Shown piece after piece: positions 45,188 to 55,475 of a stretch of DNA of 64,000 bases. The notes under the pieces were generated by a model. It saw only the letters and a list, made by a program, of their open reading frames with translations, did no database searches and was not told where the DNA came from. Numbering within the stretch: the first letter of the stretch is position 1; every line of letters begins with the position of its first letter. Both the position numbers and the translations under genes were made by a program. Source of the stretch: Entomomonas sp. E2T0 (GTDB lineage Bacteria > Pseudomonadota > Gammaproteobacteria > Pseudomonadales > Pseudomonadaceae); contig NZ_CP094972.1 of assembly GCF_025985425.1 (NCBI RefSeq), positions 2,480,001 to 2,544,000 of the forward strand, in the 5' to 3' direction.

Positions 45188-47731
45188 ATGACTCGCTTAA
45201 CCAAAATACTAAGAGTGTTGCTTATAGTCCTTCTACTATTCGCTTTGCTAGGGGTATATGGTTGGAGTCGTTGGCAAAATTTAAAACATGATCTTGGCTT
45301 AGAAGTTAATTGGCAAGATTTAGGTGTTAGCTTTAAAGGTTTAACCATTAAACAACTAACAGCTACTCAACAAACAACTGATGGTAATTTAACAACTATC
45401 AACAGTCAAAATATTGTACTTTCATGGTCTACACTGACCATGAAACAATTATCTGTACAATGGCAACAAGGAGACTTTATCGCCCAAAATACCATTCAAG
45501 AAGACCAGCAACCACTAGATATCCCCTCTTTATTAAATAACTTAAGCTGGGCACCTAATACTATTAAGATTGATGAATTAATAGTCACTTTACCCTGTGC
45601 TATGGGACAATGTAAGACAACAGGAACTGTAACCCTTTTACAAAACCAACAAACAAATCTACCCTTCTCTTTACAAGCTAATCTATTTAATAATAATGAC
45701 AATTTGTCAATCAATGCTAATCTTTATAACAAAGATCAACAATATGATTTACAGCTAACCACAGATTTTAATACACAACCACTATTAGCATTAACTACAC
45801 AAATTGATAGCCAACAGCTTAGGGATTGGCGTGGGCAACTTAAACTATTTAAAATAGATGATACCCGAGCTTTATTTAGTTGGTTACATGAGTGGTTACC
45901 TGCTCAACAAACGATTACTGAAATACCACAAGCAATGCAAATCAATGCTGATTGGCAACTACATTTTCCCAATGGCATGACTGACTTTAAACCTGATCAA
46001 GGTTACTTTAATTTAGATGCATCTTTACCTAACCCATGGCCAATTATTAAGTTAGGTTACTTACAAGGGATTATGAAAACCAAAGTTACCCTTAATAATT
46101 ACCGTCCACGAATAGAAAAATTAGACACTGATCTCAAATTAACAAATTTGGATCAAAGTTTACTCGAACAATTGCCTAAAGACTTACAACCTAACAGTGT
46201 TAGTTTAAAACTACAACCATTAGCCATTACTGACCAACATACTGAAGCTGATAGAGCCTTAACGGTTCATTTAAATATAGAAGGTACATTAAATAGCTTA
46301 TTTACTACCAATATATTTATTAATACTAAACAAGCTGAAATACAATTTGAAGAGGCATTATTACAAGCAAATACTAAAAAACTAACAGTGCTAGGATATA
46401 ATTTAGAAAATGGTCGTTTATCATTACCCTTTACAGCTACAGTAAATCCTAAACAAACAACCATAACTTTTGATAACACAACATTAATTACATTACAGCA
46501 ACTAACTGACAAAGAAATTAATGCTAAAAACTTACAATTAGCTGCTAACAACTTAAAAACAACGATCAATTATGAAGATAAAAATAATATCAAACTAACT
46601 GCTACCAGCCCTATTACTATTTCTACCTCATCATTAACTCATACATTATTAAAACCTATTAGTTGGCGACTAACAGGTCAACTAGCTACTGATTTAACAC
46701 AAACAAGTTTTACAGGAAAAATTACTAATGGGGCTGATTTATCAGCTGATATCAGCGTTAAAACTGATTACAGTAAACAGCTAGCTATTACCGCAAAAAC
46801 CCCTGATCTATTTTTTAGAACCTCTAATATGTTTGCCAAAACGTTTAAAGATTGGCCTGAGCTATTAGAAATTGCTACAGGTAAAATAAGCTTCAATGGT
46901 TCCGTTACTATTCCCATTGATAAGGGTTTATTAAAAACGAATGCAACTGCAAAGTTTAGTGGCCTTTCTGGTATTTATGATCGTAGTGAGTTTAGAGACC
47001 TATCAGGCTCAGCAACCATTAACTTACAAAATAATCGACTAACAGTAAGCTCTTCAGATCTTACTTTAACAGAGGCTAACCCAGGCTTTGTTATGGGGCC
47101 TGCACAGTTCAAAGGAGATTATACAGCCCCTCTTAACAACCTAGATCAAGGAACAATTAATTGGACAAAAATGGAGTTAGGTATGTTTACAGGAGAAGTA
47201 TGGTTAAAACCAGGCCAGTTAAACTTAGCTAAATTACCACAGCAATTAGATTTGCAAATAAAAGACTTACAACTAACAGATATATTAAAAGCTTATCCTA
47301 CAGAAGGACTTGATGGTGAAGGAATATTAGATGGAACATTACCCATTATTATTAGTAAAAATGGTATTGATGTAAAAGATGGTAAACTAGGTGCTCGTAA
47401 AGCGGGCTTTATCAAATTTGACTCTCCCTCTATTAAAGCTATGGGACAAAATAACCCTAGTATGCATTTAGTAACTGAAGCACTAGAAAACTTTCAATAT
47501 ACTGTATTAAGTAGCCAAGTTTCTTATGACCAAGGTACTGCCACTCTTGGATTACAAATTAATGGTAGAAACCCCAATGTAAAAAATGGGCAACCGATCA
47601 ATTTAAATATCACCTTGCAAGAAGATATTCCTGCATTAATGACAACATTACAATTGAGTGATCGTGTCAGTGAAACTATCCGTGATCGTGTACAAAAACG
47701 TTTACAACAACGTTCTAGTAAAAATCAATAA
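45188..47731 (+). CDS. ydbH: YdbH-family intermembrane phospholipid transport protein
   Basis: An 847-aa AsmA-like protein with an N-terminal membrane anchor (ILRVLLIVLLLFALLGVYGW) and a long beta-rich periplasmic body. The C-terminal dicarboxylate/YdbH region is marked by LGARKAGFIKFDSPSIKAMG and LNITLQEDIPALMTTL. In E. coli, YdbH together with TamB and YhdP moves phospholipids between the inner and outer membranes. It is followed at 8-47 nt by ynbE and ydbL, as in E. coli, which strongly supports the assignment. Confidence 0.88.
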   Translation: MTRLTKILRVLLIVLLLFALLGVYGWSRWQNLKHDLGLEVNWQDLGVSFKGLTIKQLTATQQTTDGNLTTINSQNIVLSWSTLTMKQLSVQWQQGDFIAQNTIQEDQQPLDIPSLLNNLSWAPNTIKIDELIVTLPCAMGQCKTTGTVTLLQNQQTNLPFSLQANLFNNNDNLSINANLYNKDQQYDLQLTTDFNTQPLLALTTQIDSQQLRDWRGQLKLFKIDDTRALFSWLHEWLPAQQTITEIPQAMQINADWQLHFPNGMTDFKPDQGYFNLDASLPNPWPIIKLGYLQGIMKTKVTLNNYRPRIEKLDTDLKLTNLDQSLLEQLPKDLQPNSVSLKLQPLAITDQHTEADRALTVHLNIEGTLNSLFTTNIFINTKQAEIQFEEALLQANTKKLTVLGYNLENGRLSLPFTATVNPKQTTITFDNTTLITLQQLTDKEINAKNLQLAANNLKTTINYEDKNNIKLTATSPITISTSSLTHTLLKPISWRLTGQLATDLTQTSFTGKITNGADLSADISVKTDYSKQLAITAKTPDLFFRTSNMFAKTFKDWPELLEIATGKISFNGSVTIPIDKGLLKTNATAKFSGLSGIYDRSEFRDLSGSATINLQNNRLTVSSSDLTLTEANPGFVMGPAQFKGDYTAPLNNLDQGTINWTKMELGMFTGEVWLKPGQLNLAKLPQQLDLQIKDLQLTDILKAYPTEGLDGEGILDGTLPIIISKNGIDVKDGKLGARKAGFIKFDSPSIKAMGQNNPSMHLVTEALENFQYTVLSSQVSYDQGTATLGLQINGRNPNVKNGQPINLNITLQEDIPALMTTLQLSDRVSETIRDRVQKRLQQRSSKNQ

Positions 47732-47778
47732 AGATCGTTATGATGGACAAATTATATTTTAAAAGCAAAGGGGTTATC

Positions 47779-47970
47779 ATGCGAATAGGACTACTCAGCA
47801 TTTCTATTCTTTTAACTGGTTTTTTGGCAGCTTGTACACCTACCGTTAAAGTAGAAGCACCTAGTGAGCCTATTAATATCAACTTGAATGTTAAAATTCA
47901 ACATGAAATTTATATTAAAGTAGATAAAGAACTAGATAATATTTTTAACAGCTCAAGTGGTCTATTCTAA
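47779..47970 (+). CDS. ynbE: YnbE-family small lipoprotein
   Basis: A 63-aa lipoprotein. The frame is open from 47740, but the ATG at 47779 is preceded by AAAGGGG and yields the signal MRIGLLSISILLTGFLAAC with lipobox LAAC. The mature part CTPTVKVEAPSEPININLNV, then IYIKVDKELD, matches YnbE. YnbE forms an outer-membrane partner for YdbH. Middle gene of ydbH-ynbE-ydbL. Confidence 0.85.
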   Translation: MRIGLLSISILLTGFLAACTPTVKVEAPSEPININLNVKIQHEIYIKVDKELDNIFNSSSGLF

Positions 47971-47980
47971 GGAGACTAAC

Positions 47981-48325
47981 ATGAATTTACGTAAGGCAAT
48001 CACAGTATCACTATTAGCAGCTACGTTATCACTGCCTGTTGCTGCAATGAATTTAAATGAGGCCATGAGCGCTTTAGGGCAAGCAAAAGCCAGTGGACAA
48101 GTAGGTGAAATGGCTAATGGTTATCTTGGCATCGTCAAAAATGAAGGTAATGCAGCAGTAATTACACAACTAATTAATGATGCACGTAAAAAAGAATACC
48201 AAAATTTAGCTAAGAAAAATGGTATTACTTTAAATGATGTAGAAGCTATGGCAGGCCAAAAAGCTCAAGAAAAGACACCTGCAGGACAATATATTAATGT
48301 TGGCGGAAAATGGCAGAAAAAATAG
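47981..48325 (+). CDS. ydbL: YdbL family (DUF1318) periplasmic protein
   Basis: A 114-aa protein. The ATG at 47981 has an AAGGAG site 7 nt upstream and gives a Sec signal (AITVSLLAATLSLPVAA). The mature part NLNEAMSALGQAKASGQVGE, then VITQLINDARKKEYQNLAKK and TPAGQYINVGGKWQKK, matches DUF1318/YdbL, which modulates YdbH-YnbE interaction in E. coli. It is followed by a clear terminator. Confidence 0.88.
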   Translation: MNLRKAITVSLLAATLSLPVAAMNLNEAMSALGQAKASGQVGEMANGYLGIVKNEGNAAVITQLINDARKKEYQNLAKKNGITLNDVEAMAGQKAQEKTPAGQYINVGGKWQKK

Positions 48326-48340
48326 CAATCATTAACTAAC

Positions 48341-48370
48341 AAAAGCGACCTATTAAGGTCGCTTTTTTAT
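48341..48370. terminator. Bidirectional terminator between ydbL and btuB
   Basis: AAAAGCGACC (48341-48350) and GGTCGCTTTT (48357-48366) form a 10-bp stem with a 6-nt loop, followed by T-runs on both strands. It lies between convergent stops at 48325 and 48374. Confidence 0.9.
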
Positions 48371-48373
48371 TGA

Positions 48374-50311
48374 TTAAAATAAATCAGGTGTCCAAGTAAC
48401 CCCAAGCATTGCGGTAATACCCTCTTCCCTATATCCATAAGTAGTTGCAGGAGCAGCCCAATTATTAGGATCAGCCTTATAATCATAAGTATTACGATAA
48501 TAGGATTTATCCAATAAGTTATCTATCTTAGCATCAAACTTAATGGCTGGAGTTGCTTGCCAACTACCACGAATACCTAATAAACCATAACCTGGAATAT
48601 CAGCAGTATTCGTTGTATTACCATAACTAGAGCTAGCAGCTAACCAGCTAGCACCAAATGAAAAATCTCCAAACTTTCGATCAACATCTAAATTTAAAGT
48701 TCTTCTTGCTCGATTAGGTAAGGTATGACCTGATTTAGCATCCCTAGGATCAATCATACTAACAGCCAATACACCTATCCATCCTTGCCACTCTTGTTGT
48801 AACGATGCTTCAAAACCATTAATACGTGCTTTATCAATATTCTGCATGTTATAACTACTATCTGAAACAATAGCATCACGTATCACTGTACGATAAACAG
48901 AGGCTTCTAAATGCGTTTTTTCAGCTAGTTGATTACGCCATTGAATTTCATAGCTTTTAGACTTTTCAGGATCTAATTTTGGATTTGCTCCCCAGCCAGG
49001 TGGTGCATAAAGATCATTAAATGTTGGTACACGAAAACCTTCGGCATAAGAGAAAATTAACTGATTATCAGGATTAATATTAAAACCTAAACTGGCATTC
49101 CAAGTATTTTTACTACCAAATTGTTGGTTTTTATCGTGTCGTAAACCCAACTCAGTAAAGACAAAATCACCTTGATAACTATGCTGAATAAAACCAGCTC
49201 TATTCCAACGGCTTGTTCTCTCGTAATCGGTGCTACTATGCAATTTATCGTTTAAATAATCTACACCTAATAGAACTGTATTTTTTTCATTCAAATTAAG
49301 TGTGTTCAACCAAGTTACTGAGTCACGGTAAGTATTATAAACAGTACTGGTTGGACTATACTTATCTTTAGATTTTATTTTGTCTTCAGCATGGCCTGCT
49401 TCTAAACGTGTTGTCCAAAAATCATTAATATGATAATTAAAATAACCAGATGTACTACTTAAACTAAAATCATCATAAGGCTTAGTATCTGGATAACTCA
49501 TATAAGTTGCAGGATCATAACGACCATAAGGATTATCATATTCAGTTTTACCACGCTGATCTAATGCATTAAAACCAACATCAATGTCATCAGTTAACTG
49601 ATGACTAAAGGTAAAACTAAATGATTTATTGCGATAGGCATCATGATCATGGTCTGATGGAAAAGAACGACGAGTACGGTCTATGCCTTGAGTTTCATAT
49701 AAAGAAGTATTTAAACTAAAACGTGTTTTATCATTACCGCCTGCAACACCTAAACTTTTCTCCCAAGTCCCATTACTACCACCTGCAATACGCAACCGTG
49801 GTTTTATACCATTGCCATCTCCCCTACGAGTAAAAACTTGTATAACACCACCAATAGCATCTGCACCATATATTGCAGAACGAGAGCCACGTAATACCTC
49901 AATACGTTCAATTTGATCGATAGCTAAATGTTGTAATGCAGCCCCACCTGCTGAAGCTGAACCAATACGTTGTCCATCGATAAGTACCAAACTTTGTGCT
50001 GTTTTAGTTCCCCTAATAAAAATGCCTGTATTACTTCCCATTCCTCCGGATTGAGTAATCTGTACACCAGGCACTTTATTTAAAAGCTCTGTAACATTAG
50101 AAGGTTGTAAACGATCAATATCTTTTCGAGTAAATACAGTAACAGCTGCATTTGTTTCCTCACGGGGTTGAATATCCCTATTAGCTGTCACAACGATGGT
50201 ATCTAATTTTAAAGCATCATCAAGAGGTTCTTTATTAGTTGTTTCTTGGGCAAATGTCGTACTAGTAGTGGATAAGAATAAAATAGATACTGATAGAAAA
50301 GATAATTTCAT
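48374..50311 (-). CDS. btuB: BtuB-type TonB-dependent vitamin B12 receptor
   Basis: Outer-membrane receptor of 645 aa. The frame opens at a TTG (50323), but the ATG at 50311 has GAGGG 8 nt upstream and gives a proper signal (LSFLSVSILFLSTTSTTFA). TonB box LDTIVVTAN is followed by the plug domain (LLNKVPGVQITQSGGMGSN, LVLIDGQRIGSA, RIEVLRGSRSAIYGADAIGG) and a 22-stranded barrel ending GVTWTPDLF. Cobalamin uptake is supported by the riboswitch directly upstream. Confidence 0.9.
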   Translation of the reverse strand: MKLSFLSVSILFLSTTSTTFAQETTNKEPLDDALKLDTIVVTANRDIQPREETNAAVTVFTRKDIDRLQPSNVTELLNKVPGVQITQSGGMGSNTGIFIRGTKTAQSLVLIDGQRIGSASAGGAALQHLAIDQIERIEVLRGSRSAIYGADAIGGVIQVFTRRGDGNGIKPRLRIAGGSNGTWEKSLGVAGGNDKTRFSLNTSLYETQGIDRTRRSFPSDHDHDAYRNKSFSFTFSHQLTDDIDVGFNALDQRGKTEYDNPYGRYDPATYMSYPDTKPYDDFSLSSTSGYFNYHINDFWTTRLEAGHAEDKIKSKDKYSPTSTVYNTYRDSVTWLNTLNLNEKNTVLLGVDYLNDKLHSSTDYERTSRWNRAGFIQHSYQGDFVFTELGLRHDKNQQFGSKNTWNASLGFNINPDNQLIFSYAEGFRVPTFNDLYAPPGWGANPKLDPEKSKSYEIQWRNQLAEKTHLEASVYRTVIRDAIVSDSSYNMQNIDKARINGFEASLQQEWQGWIGVLAVSMIDPRDAKSGHTLPNRARRTLNLDVDRKFGDFSFGASWLAASSSYGNTTNTADIPGYGLLGIRGSWQATPAIKFDAKIDNLLDKSYYRNTYDYKADPNNWAAPATTYGYREEGITAMLGVTWTPDLF

Positions 50312-50317
50312 GTTAAC

Positions 50318-50345
50318 CCTCAAAAGTATAATTCGGCTTTTGAGG
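50318..50345 (-). promoter_or_regulatory. Ribosome-binding-site-sequestering hairpin of btuB
   Basis: On the minus strand CCTCAAAAG pairs with CTTTTGAGG (arms at 50337-50345 and 50318-50326) around a 10-nt loop. The downstream arm contains the btuB Shine-Dalgarno sequence GAGGG. This is the likely off-state of the cobalamin riboswitch expression platform, acting on translation. Confidence 0.7.
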
Positions 50346-50435
50346 AGGGTAAAACAGGCAGCATAAACCCTAGCTGCTGGTGGAACCCTCCGCTACACCA
50401 GTAGTAAATTGCGCTATACCTATAAATAAGTAATT

Positions 50436-50600
50436 TAGGGCGGTCTCCGGGCTTATGATCTGCTTACTCCACCTTCCCATAAAAATTACAGTGGTTATAT
50501 TAGAGAGCAGTGCTAATTTAGCTATCAATTACCGTTGCGGGGGCAGCACAGGATTTTAATGAATCACCTGTTTCCCACTTCCTAACGCAAAATCAGATGC
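50436..50600 (-). ncRNA. Cobalamin riboswitch
   Basis: Minus-strand element upstream of btuB with the diagnostic parts in order: GGAAACAGGTGA, AATCCTGTGCTGCCCCCGCA, ACGGTAATTGATAG, the B12-box region CCACTGTAATTTTTATGGGA, AGGTGGAGTAAGCAG and AAGCCCGGAGACCGCCC. Several hairpins (CTGGTG/CACCAG and GCAGC/GCTGC between 50360 and 50402) lie between it and the sequestering hairpin. Confidence 0.93.
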
Positions 50601-50656
50601 TTACATTAAAATAGAATGTTACAAGTTACAAGTAATATTATTGTATTATTTACTTT

Positions 50657-52576
50657 TTAGTCAGCTAAATAAGAAGAGCGCGTTAATCCTAAACGAAAGG
50701 CATCAAGATATTGATTACGTTCATAAGATGTTAAATGTGCACTACCTACTTTATCTCGATAAAGATTAATCAGTTTTTCAGGTGACATATGCACATAACG
50801 CAACATATCTTCAATAGTATCATGGGTTTCTATACCTGAGTATTCAACACTACCATCTGCACGTTGATAAATATTTACAGAGTCAGTATCACCAAATAAA
50901 TTATGCATATCCCCCAAAATTTCTTGATAAGCACCTACTAAAAAAATACCAATAAGATAGTCTTCACCATCAACTATTTCGTGTACTGGCATTGTGCTTT
51001 CAATACTTTGCTCATCGATATAGCGTTGCAATTTACCATCAGAATCACAGGTTAAATCTTGTAATACTGCGCGGCGTAAAGGTTCTTCTGTGAGGCGTTG
51101 TAAAGGGATAGTTGGTAATACCTGATCAATCGCCCATGTGTCAGGTAAACTTTGGAAAACAGAAAAATTACATATATATTTATCAGCCAACTTATCGTTC
51201 AACTCATCCATAACAGGACGATGCGATTTTTGACGGGCTTTTAACTGGTCAGATAAACGACGACAAATAGCATAATAACATTGCTCTGCCACAGCCTTTT
51301 GCTCCATATCCAATTTACCCACTGAATATTGAGCAGACGCTTCCTCAATTAAATGTACTGCACGCCAATAAATCTCCGTTACCATCTCAGGGTCAGTGGG
51401 TGACAATAACTCTACTAATTGCTGGATAATTTCAGGCTGTTCAAGCAAATTATCAATAACAGGAGATTGATCATTATGTTTTTCTACATCTGTAACATTA
51501 ACTACTAACACCGCATGATGTGCTGTAATAGCACGACCACTTTCGGACATAATATTAGGGTGTGGCAACTCTTGCAGATCACAAAACTCCTTAATCATCC
51601 CTACTACACTTGCTGCATAATCTTCCATATCATAATTAATAGAGCTATCATTGCGAGAGTGTGTTCCATCATAATCCACCCCTAAACCGCCACCAATATC
51701 CACATAGTCAACAGGTAAACCTAAACTACGTAACTCTCCGTAATAGCGAATAGCTTCTCTAAAGCCACGACGATAATCTGCAAGATTAGAAATTTGCGAT
51801 CCCATATGGAAATGCATTAAGCGAATACCCTGCGCTAACCCAGCATCAGTGAATCTTTTTACTACGCTAAAAATTTGTGCAGCAGATAAACCAAACTTAG
51901 ATTTATCTCCACCTGTATCAGCCCATTTACTAGAGGCTAAAGAAGATAACCGAACACGTAAGCCAATCTGTGGTTCTACTGCTAAGGCTTTAGATTCCTC
52001 AATAACAAAAGGGACTTCAGATTCTTTCTCAATAACAATAAAAACATTATGCCCTAACTTTTTACCCATTAAAGCTAAACGTATAAACTCACGATCTTTA
52101 TAACCATTACAAACAATAGTACTGCCTTTCGGTGCTAAAGCTAACACAGCCATTAACTCTGGTTTAGAACCTGCTTCAAGGCCAATAGAAACTTGCTCTG
52201 TAGCAATAATATTGGCTACCACTGCTTCTTGTTGATTAACTTTAATAGGATAAACGGCTGTATATTTTCCAGCATAATCTAAACGGGCAATTTGTTCATC
52301 AAAGGCACCTGTTAAACGACGTACACGATCTTGTAAAATATCAGGAAAACGCAATAATAAAGGAAGCTGTAAGCCAGACTCATTTAATTGATTGATAAGT
52401 GAACGTAAATCAATATTGCTGGTATTATTTCCTTGCGGATGAACTAATAACTTTCCCTGCTCATCAATAGAAAAATACCCAGCGCTCCAATGCCTAACGC
52501 CATAAACACTGCGCGTATCAGCTACAGTCCACTCACTACCATCATCTTTACGGGTACGCTTAATAACTGTTGACAT
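50657..52576 (-). CDS. speA: Biosynthetic arginine decarboxylase
   Basis: PLP enzyme of 639 aa that converts arginine to agmatine for putrescine and spermidine synthesis. The PLP lysine K112 is in [12 protein letters not shown]. Other family segments are [46 protein letters not shown], the C-terminal [13 protein letters not shown]-type region ([14 protein letters not shown]) and [13 protein letters not shown] with the conserved nucleophile context of fold-type III enzymes. It is followed upstream on the same strand by a SUI1 protein and DUF2333, the Pseudomonas gene order. Confidence 0.95.
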   Translation of the reverse strand: MSTVIKRTRKDDGSEWTVADTRSVYGVRHWSAGYFSIDEQGKLLVHPQGNNTSNIDLRSLINQLNESGLQLPLLLRFPDILQDRVRRLTGAFDEQIARLDYAGKYTAVYPIKVNQQEAVVANIIATEQVSIGLEAGSKPELMAVLALAPKGSTIVCNGYKDREFIRLALMGKKLGHNVFIVIEKESEVPFVIEESKALAVEPQIGLRVRLSSLASSKWADTGGDKSKFGLSAAQIFSVVKRFTDAGLAQGIRLMHFHMGSQISNLADYRRGFREAIRYYGELRSLGLPVDYVDIGGGLGVDYDGTHSRNDSSINYDMEDYAASVVGMIKEFCDLQELPHPNIMSESGRAITAHHAVLVVNVTDVEKHNDQSPVIDNLLEQPEIIQQLVELLSPTDPEMVTEIYWRAVHLIEEASAQYSVGKLDMEQKAVAEQCYYAICRRLSDQLKARQKSHRPVMDELNDKLADKYICNFSVFQSLPDTWAIDQVLPTIPLQRLTEEPLRRAVLQDLTCDSDGKLQRYIDEQSIESTMPVHEIVDGEDYLIGIFLVGAYQEILGDMHNLFGDTDSVNIYQRADGSVEYSGIETHDTIEDMLRYVHMSPEKLINLYRDKVGSAHLTSYERNQYLDAFRLGLTRSSYLAD

Positions 52577-52603
52577 TACTTGCCCTTATTATTTAATAGG
52601 GTT

Positions 52604-52975
52604 TTAGCCCCCTGATTTCTTAACGTTAAAACCACGCTTAACAAGTTCTTGCATTAACAACTCAACATGCTCACCTTGAATTTCAATAATGCCTTCCTTT
52701 AAAGTTCCACCTGTGCCACAACGACGTTTTAAAGCTGTTGCTAAATCTTTTAACTCTGACTCTGGTAAAGGGATACCTGTAATAGTTGTAACAGTTTTGC
52801 CTCCCCTTCCTTTAGTTTCACGGCGAATACGGACAACACCATCGCCTTCAATCACTAACTGTTGCTTACAGTCACATTGATTGACAGGTTTTCCACAATC
52901 TGGGCAATGGCGCCCTGAATCAGTTGAATAAACTAAACCACCTAAATCTGCTAAAGAAGATAGTTTTTTAGCCAC
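52604..52975 (-). CDS. SUI1/YciH-family translation initiation factor
   Basis: A 123-aa protein: a zinc-like N-terminal segment (CPDCGKPVNQCDC) and the SUI1 domain (VRIRRETKGRGGKTVTTITG, LKRRCGTGGTLKEG, IEIQGEH, LMQELVKRGFNVK). It resembles eIF1 and bacterial YciH, which influence start-codon fidelity and translation under stress. It lies 28 nt upstream of speA and 4 nt after the DUF2333 gene, in one operon. Confidence 0.9.
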   Translation of the reverse strand: MAKKLSSLADLGGLVYSTDSGRHCPDCGKPVNQCDCKQQLVIEGDGVVRIRRETKGRGGKTVTTITGIPLPESELKDLATALKRRCGTGGTLKEGIIEIQGEHVELLMQELVKRGFNVKKSGG

Positions 52976-52979
52976 ACTA

Positions 52980-54050
52980 TTAACCCTGCTCTAATAAACG
53001 ACGTAAATCTATTACTGCTGCATTAGCACGTGAAATATAACTTGCCATTACCAATGAGTGATTAGCCCAAAAACCAAAACCACTACCATTTAAAATAACT
53101 GGACTCCAAATAGATTGCTGAGTAGCTTCTAAATCACGAATAATTTGTCTTATGCTTACTAAAGCACCTTTCTTAGCTAAAATATCTTGAAAATCAATCT
53201 CAACTGCACGTAACAAATGAGCTAAAGCCCATGCTTGACCACGTGCTTCATAAAACACATTATCTATCTGTAACCAAGGTGTTTTATCAATCTTTTCCTT
53301 AGCAGAAGGATCATCAGTAATATCTTTAGCGGATAACTCAGCACTTTGTTGTCCAACACTAGCTGATAAACGTTGCGAAATTGAACCTAATTGCGTTTCT
53401 ACAAGCCCTAACCATGCAGCAAGATTATCTGCCCTAGCATAAAACTTACCATTAGAATCATCAGGATTTAATAATTGTTTTTCATAAGCAGTTAAAAAAT
53501 TAATACCATTTTGATAACGCTCTTCAGCAGCTGGAAATAACCAACGTGTTGGCTCTGTACTAAAATTTTCAAACGCTTTAGATAGGTTAATATTTTCAGA
53601 AGACTGTGACTGAGAACGAGAAAAAGCCCTTTGCATGGCCAATGTCATATCACGAGTTTGTTTTAAAACACCTATTTCCCAGCTAGGAATATTATCTAGC
53701 CATAATCCTGGAGGAAACATATCATTATTAAGATAACCACCTGGTTTATGAATAACTGTAGAAACCACTCTTTTTAAAGTTTCCACTGTTGTAAAACCAA
53801 CAGGGAGGTTTTGTGGGTCTAACTGCAAAGCAACAGCAGCTTGTTGAGCATTTTCTTTTACAGAAAACATCTCAGGCTCATTACTCCAATACATACCTAC
53901 TACTATACAAACCAGCAAATAAATACCTATAACACCTGCGCTAATTCTTATTACCCAGCGTTTAGTGTTAGATTTAGGTTCTATCACAGCTTTTTGTTGT
54001 GCAGCTACATCTGTTGTGTTCTTTTTTTTAAACCCAAACATAATAGTCAT
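52980..54050 (-). CDS. DUF2333 family inner-membrane protein
   Basis: A 356-aa protein with one N-terminal membrane helix (VIRISAGVIGIYLLVCIVVGMYW) and a large, mostly helical periplasmic domain. The segments GGYLNNDMFPPGLWLDNIPS and FGFWANHSLVMASYISRANA are typical of DUF2333. Role unknown. The ATG at 54050 has an AAGG site at the right spacing; a second ATG three codons in is less favoured. First gene of the DUF2333-SUI1-speA operon. Confidence 0.88.
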   Translation of the reverse strand: MTIMFGFKKKNTTDVAAQQKAVIEPKSNTKRWVIRISAGVIGIYLLVCIVVGMYWSNEPEMFSVKENAQQAAVALQLDPQNLPVGFTTVETLKRVVSTVIHKPGGYLNNDMFPPGLWLDNIPSWEIGVLKQTRDMTLAMQRAFSRSQSQSSENINLSKAFENFSTEPTRWLFPAAEERYQNGINFLTAYEKQLLNPDDSNGKFYARADNLAAWLGLVETQLGSISQRLSASVGQQSAELSAKDITDDPSAKEKIDKTPWLQIDNVFYEARGQAWALAHLLRAVEIDFQDILAKKGALVSIRQIIRDLEATQQSIWSPVILNGSGFGFWANHSLVMASYISRANAAVIDLRRLLEQG

Positions 54051-54801
54051 TCAGCCTTGTGTTAAATAGATTTTAATAAATTATAACGATAGACAATACT
54101 TGTTGCTATTTTATTTCTAATAATAAAGATATTTTTATTACAGAACATTAATAATAGTATTAAGTTAGCTTCTATTCGAACAGCTAAAGGGCTAAATAAT
54201 CTGTCTTATCTTAACTTGTCCTTAATTTTTCTATAGGAGGATAATGAAGCTGAACCTCTAGACCTAAACCATTAGGACGAATTACAAAAGGACAATCTGG
54301 ATACCTATGGAGAACAATGTCAACAAAGCGCTATAGAACTAGAGAACCCGCAGAATTAAATCTTGAGCATAAAAAACATCTGTTATAGATTGCCCTAATC
54401 ACAAACCTTACTCTTGATCTTAGATACTCTTACGAAGAATTAGAACAATCCTTACATCTTAACTATATGAAATAGATAAATTATATAATTTAAAAAGACC
54501 TTCACTTAAGCTTGTTAAATAAATATTGATTTCATGGTTACATCATAATCAACTGGAAATTAATAATTTTATCTACAGCTACTTAAAGCTGATAAAGAAA
54601 ACTATCATATATATGAACTAATAGACTTCAAGCCATTAGAGGGATAAAGAAATATTATGCTATTTTAGAAAAATAGTAGTGAACAATTTTCTAGTCATAA
54701 TACATAGGTCTAATAATAAACTTTCCTAATTAGTTTATTATCATTTTGCACTAAAAGAAGTAGTGCTTTTTGCTTCAAAGGAAATTTCTAGGAGAGATAT
54801 T
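54051..54801. other. Degenerate AT-rich region, probable gene remains
   Basis: 751 nt without an intact gene. From about 54225 to 54480 the plus strand has protein-like stretches broken by stops: EAEPLDLNH, then DELQKDNLDTYGEQCQQSAI followed by ELENPQN, then in another frame YEELEQSLHLNYMK. An AGGAGG-like site and ATG at 54235-54246 precede them. I read it as a decayed coding sequence of unknown family. A similar EAEPLE stretch recurs near 56870. Confidence 0.35.
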
Positions 54802-55074
54802 ATGAAAAAACTAATGACTACATTCGTAATAACTGTAGGAGTTATAGCTGGTTTAACATCTTTACCCGCTAATGCAGCAGGTGAAATCACTTATGGCGCA
54901 TGGTATTTTCAATCAAGTAAAGCAAGTATGATTGGCTTTGATATGCAATACCAATGCACTTACTCTAGAACTCGCTGGCAAGCTGGTTATGGTAGCTTAC
55001 AGAATGAATATTATGTTATATATGTACTTAATAAGTCATGTCCATCTGTTGCACAAGCAGGTCTACCTAAGTAA
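54802..55074 (+). CDS. Small secreted protein, 90 aa, unknown
   Basis: The frame is open from 54763, but the ATG at 54802 has AGGAGAG about 5-8 nt upstream and begins a Sec signal (LMTTFVITVGVIAGLTSLPA, cleavage ANA-AG). The mature part of about 65 residues is aromatic-rich and has two cysteines (QYQCTYSRTRW and NKSCPSVAQ) that may form a disulfide. No family recognised. A terminator follows. It could be a small secreted effector or inhibitor, but nothing shows it. Confidence 0.65.
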   Translation: MKKLMTTFVITVGVIAGLTSLPANAAGEITYGAWYFQSSKASMIGFDMQYQCTYSRTRWQAGYGSLQNEYYVIYVLNKSCPSVAQAGLPK

Positions 55075-55103
55075 CTCCATGGTTCTTATTATTTTTCAAA
55101 TAT

Positions 55104-55143
55104 AAAAGCACTTAAGTAATATTGAGTGCTTTTGCAGTCTAAA
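55104..55143 (+). terminator. Terminator after small secreted protein
   Basis: AAAAGCACT (55104-55112) pairs with AGTGCTTTT (55135-55143), a 9-bp stem with U-rich 3' arm, 30 nt after the stop. Confidence 0.7.
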
Positions 55144-55243
55144 TTAATACTATATCCACTAATAATCAGTAATATTATCCCTCTAATAGACTATAATCGT
55201 AATTAAATCTGATAACCCAAAAATATTTTAAGGATATTCTCTT

Positions 55244-55341
55244 ATGAAACGATTTCTAATTATTTGTTCTGCTTTATGCCCTTATTATTAAACGCTAATG
55301 ACTGCAAGCCCACAGCTAACCCCCTTAGTAAAATCCACTAG
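55244..55341 (+). pseudogene. Frameshifted remnant of a small secreted protein
   Basis: A good AAGGATA site precedes ATG at 55244, which starts a signal-like MKRFLIICSAL and stops after 15 codons. A one-base gain near 55276 would continue as PLLLNANDCKPTANPLSKIH before a stop at 55341. It looks like the 5' end of a secreted protein gene broken by frameshift and truncation. Confidence 0.35.
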
Positions 55342-55475
55342 GTAAAGACTGACCAATCCAGTTATTAATAGTTTGATTTTCATATTTCTTTGTCTTGAAC
55401 TAGCTTAGTAGCTTGTTTCTCTGTCTCAGTTCGTTTAGCTTCTAGCCCTGTGATATAAACTCTATTTTACTGTGC
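55342..55475 (-). pseudogene. Decayed sequence after holin, possible spanin remnant
   Basis: In frame with the holin but after two stop codons, the minus strand reads ITGLEAKRTETEKQATKLVQ followed by DKEI and a stop. A charged helix after a holin is what an Rz-like inner-membrane spanin would show. Too short for a firm call. Confidence 0.25.
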
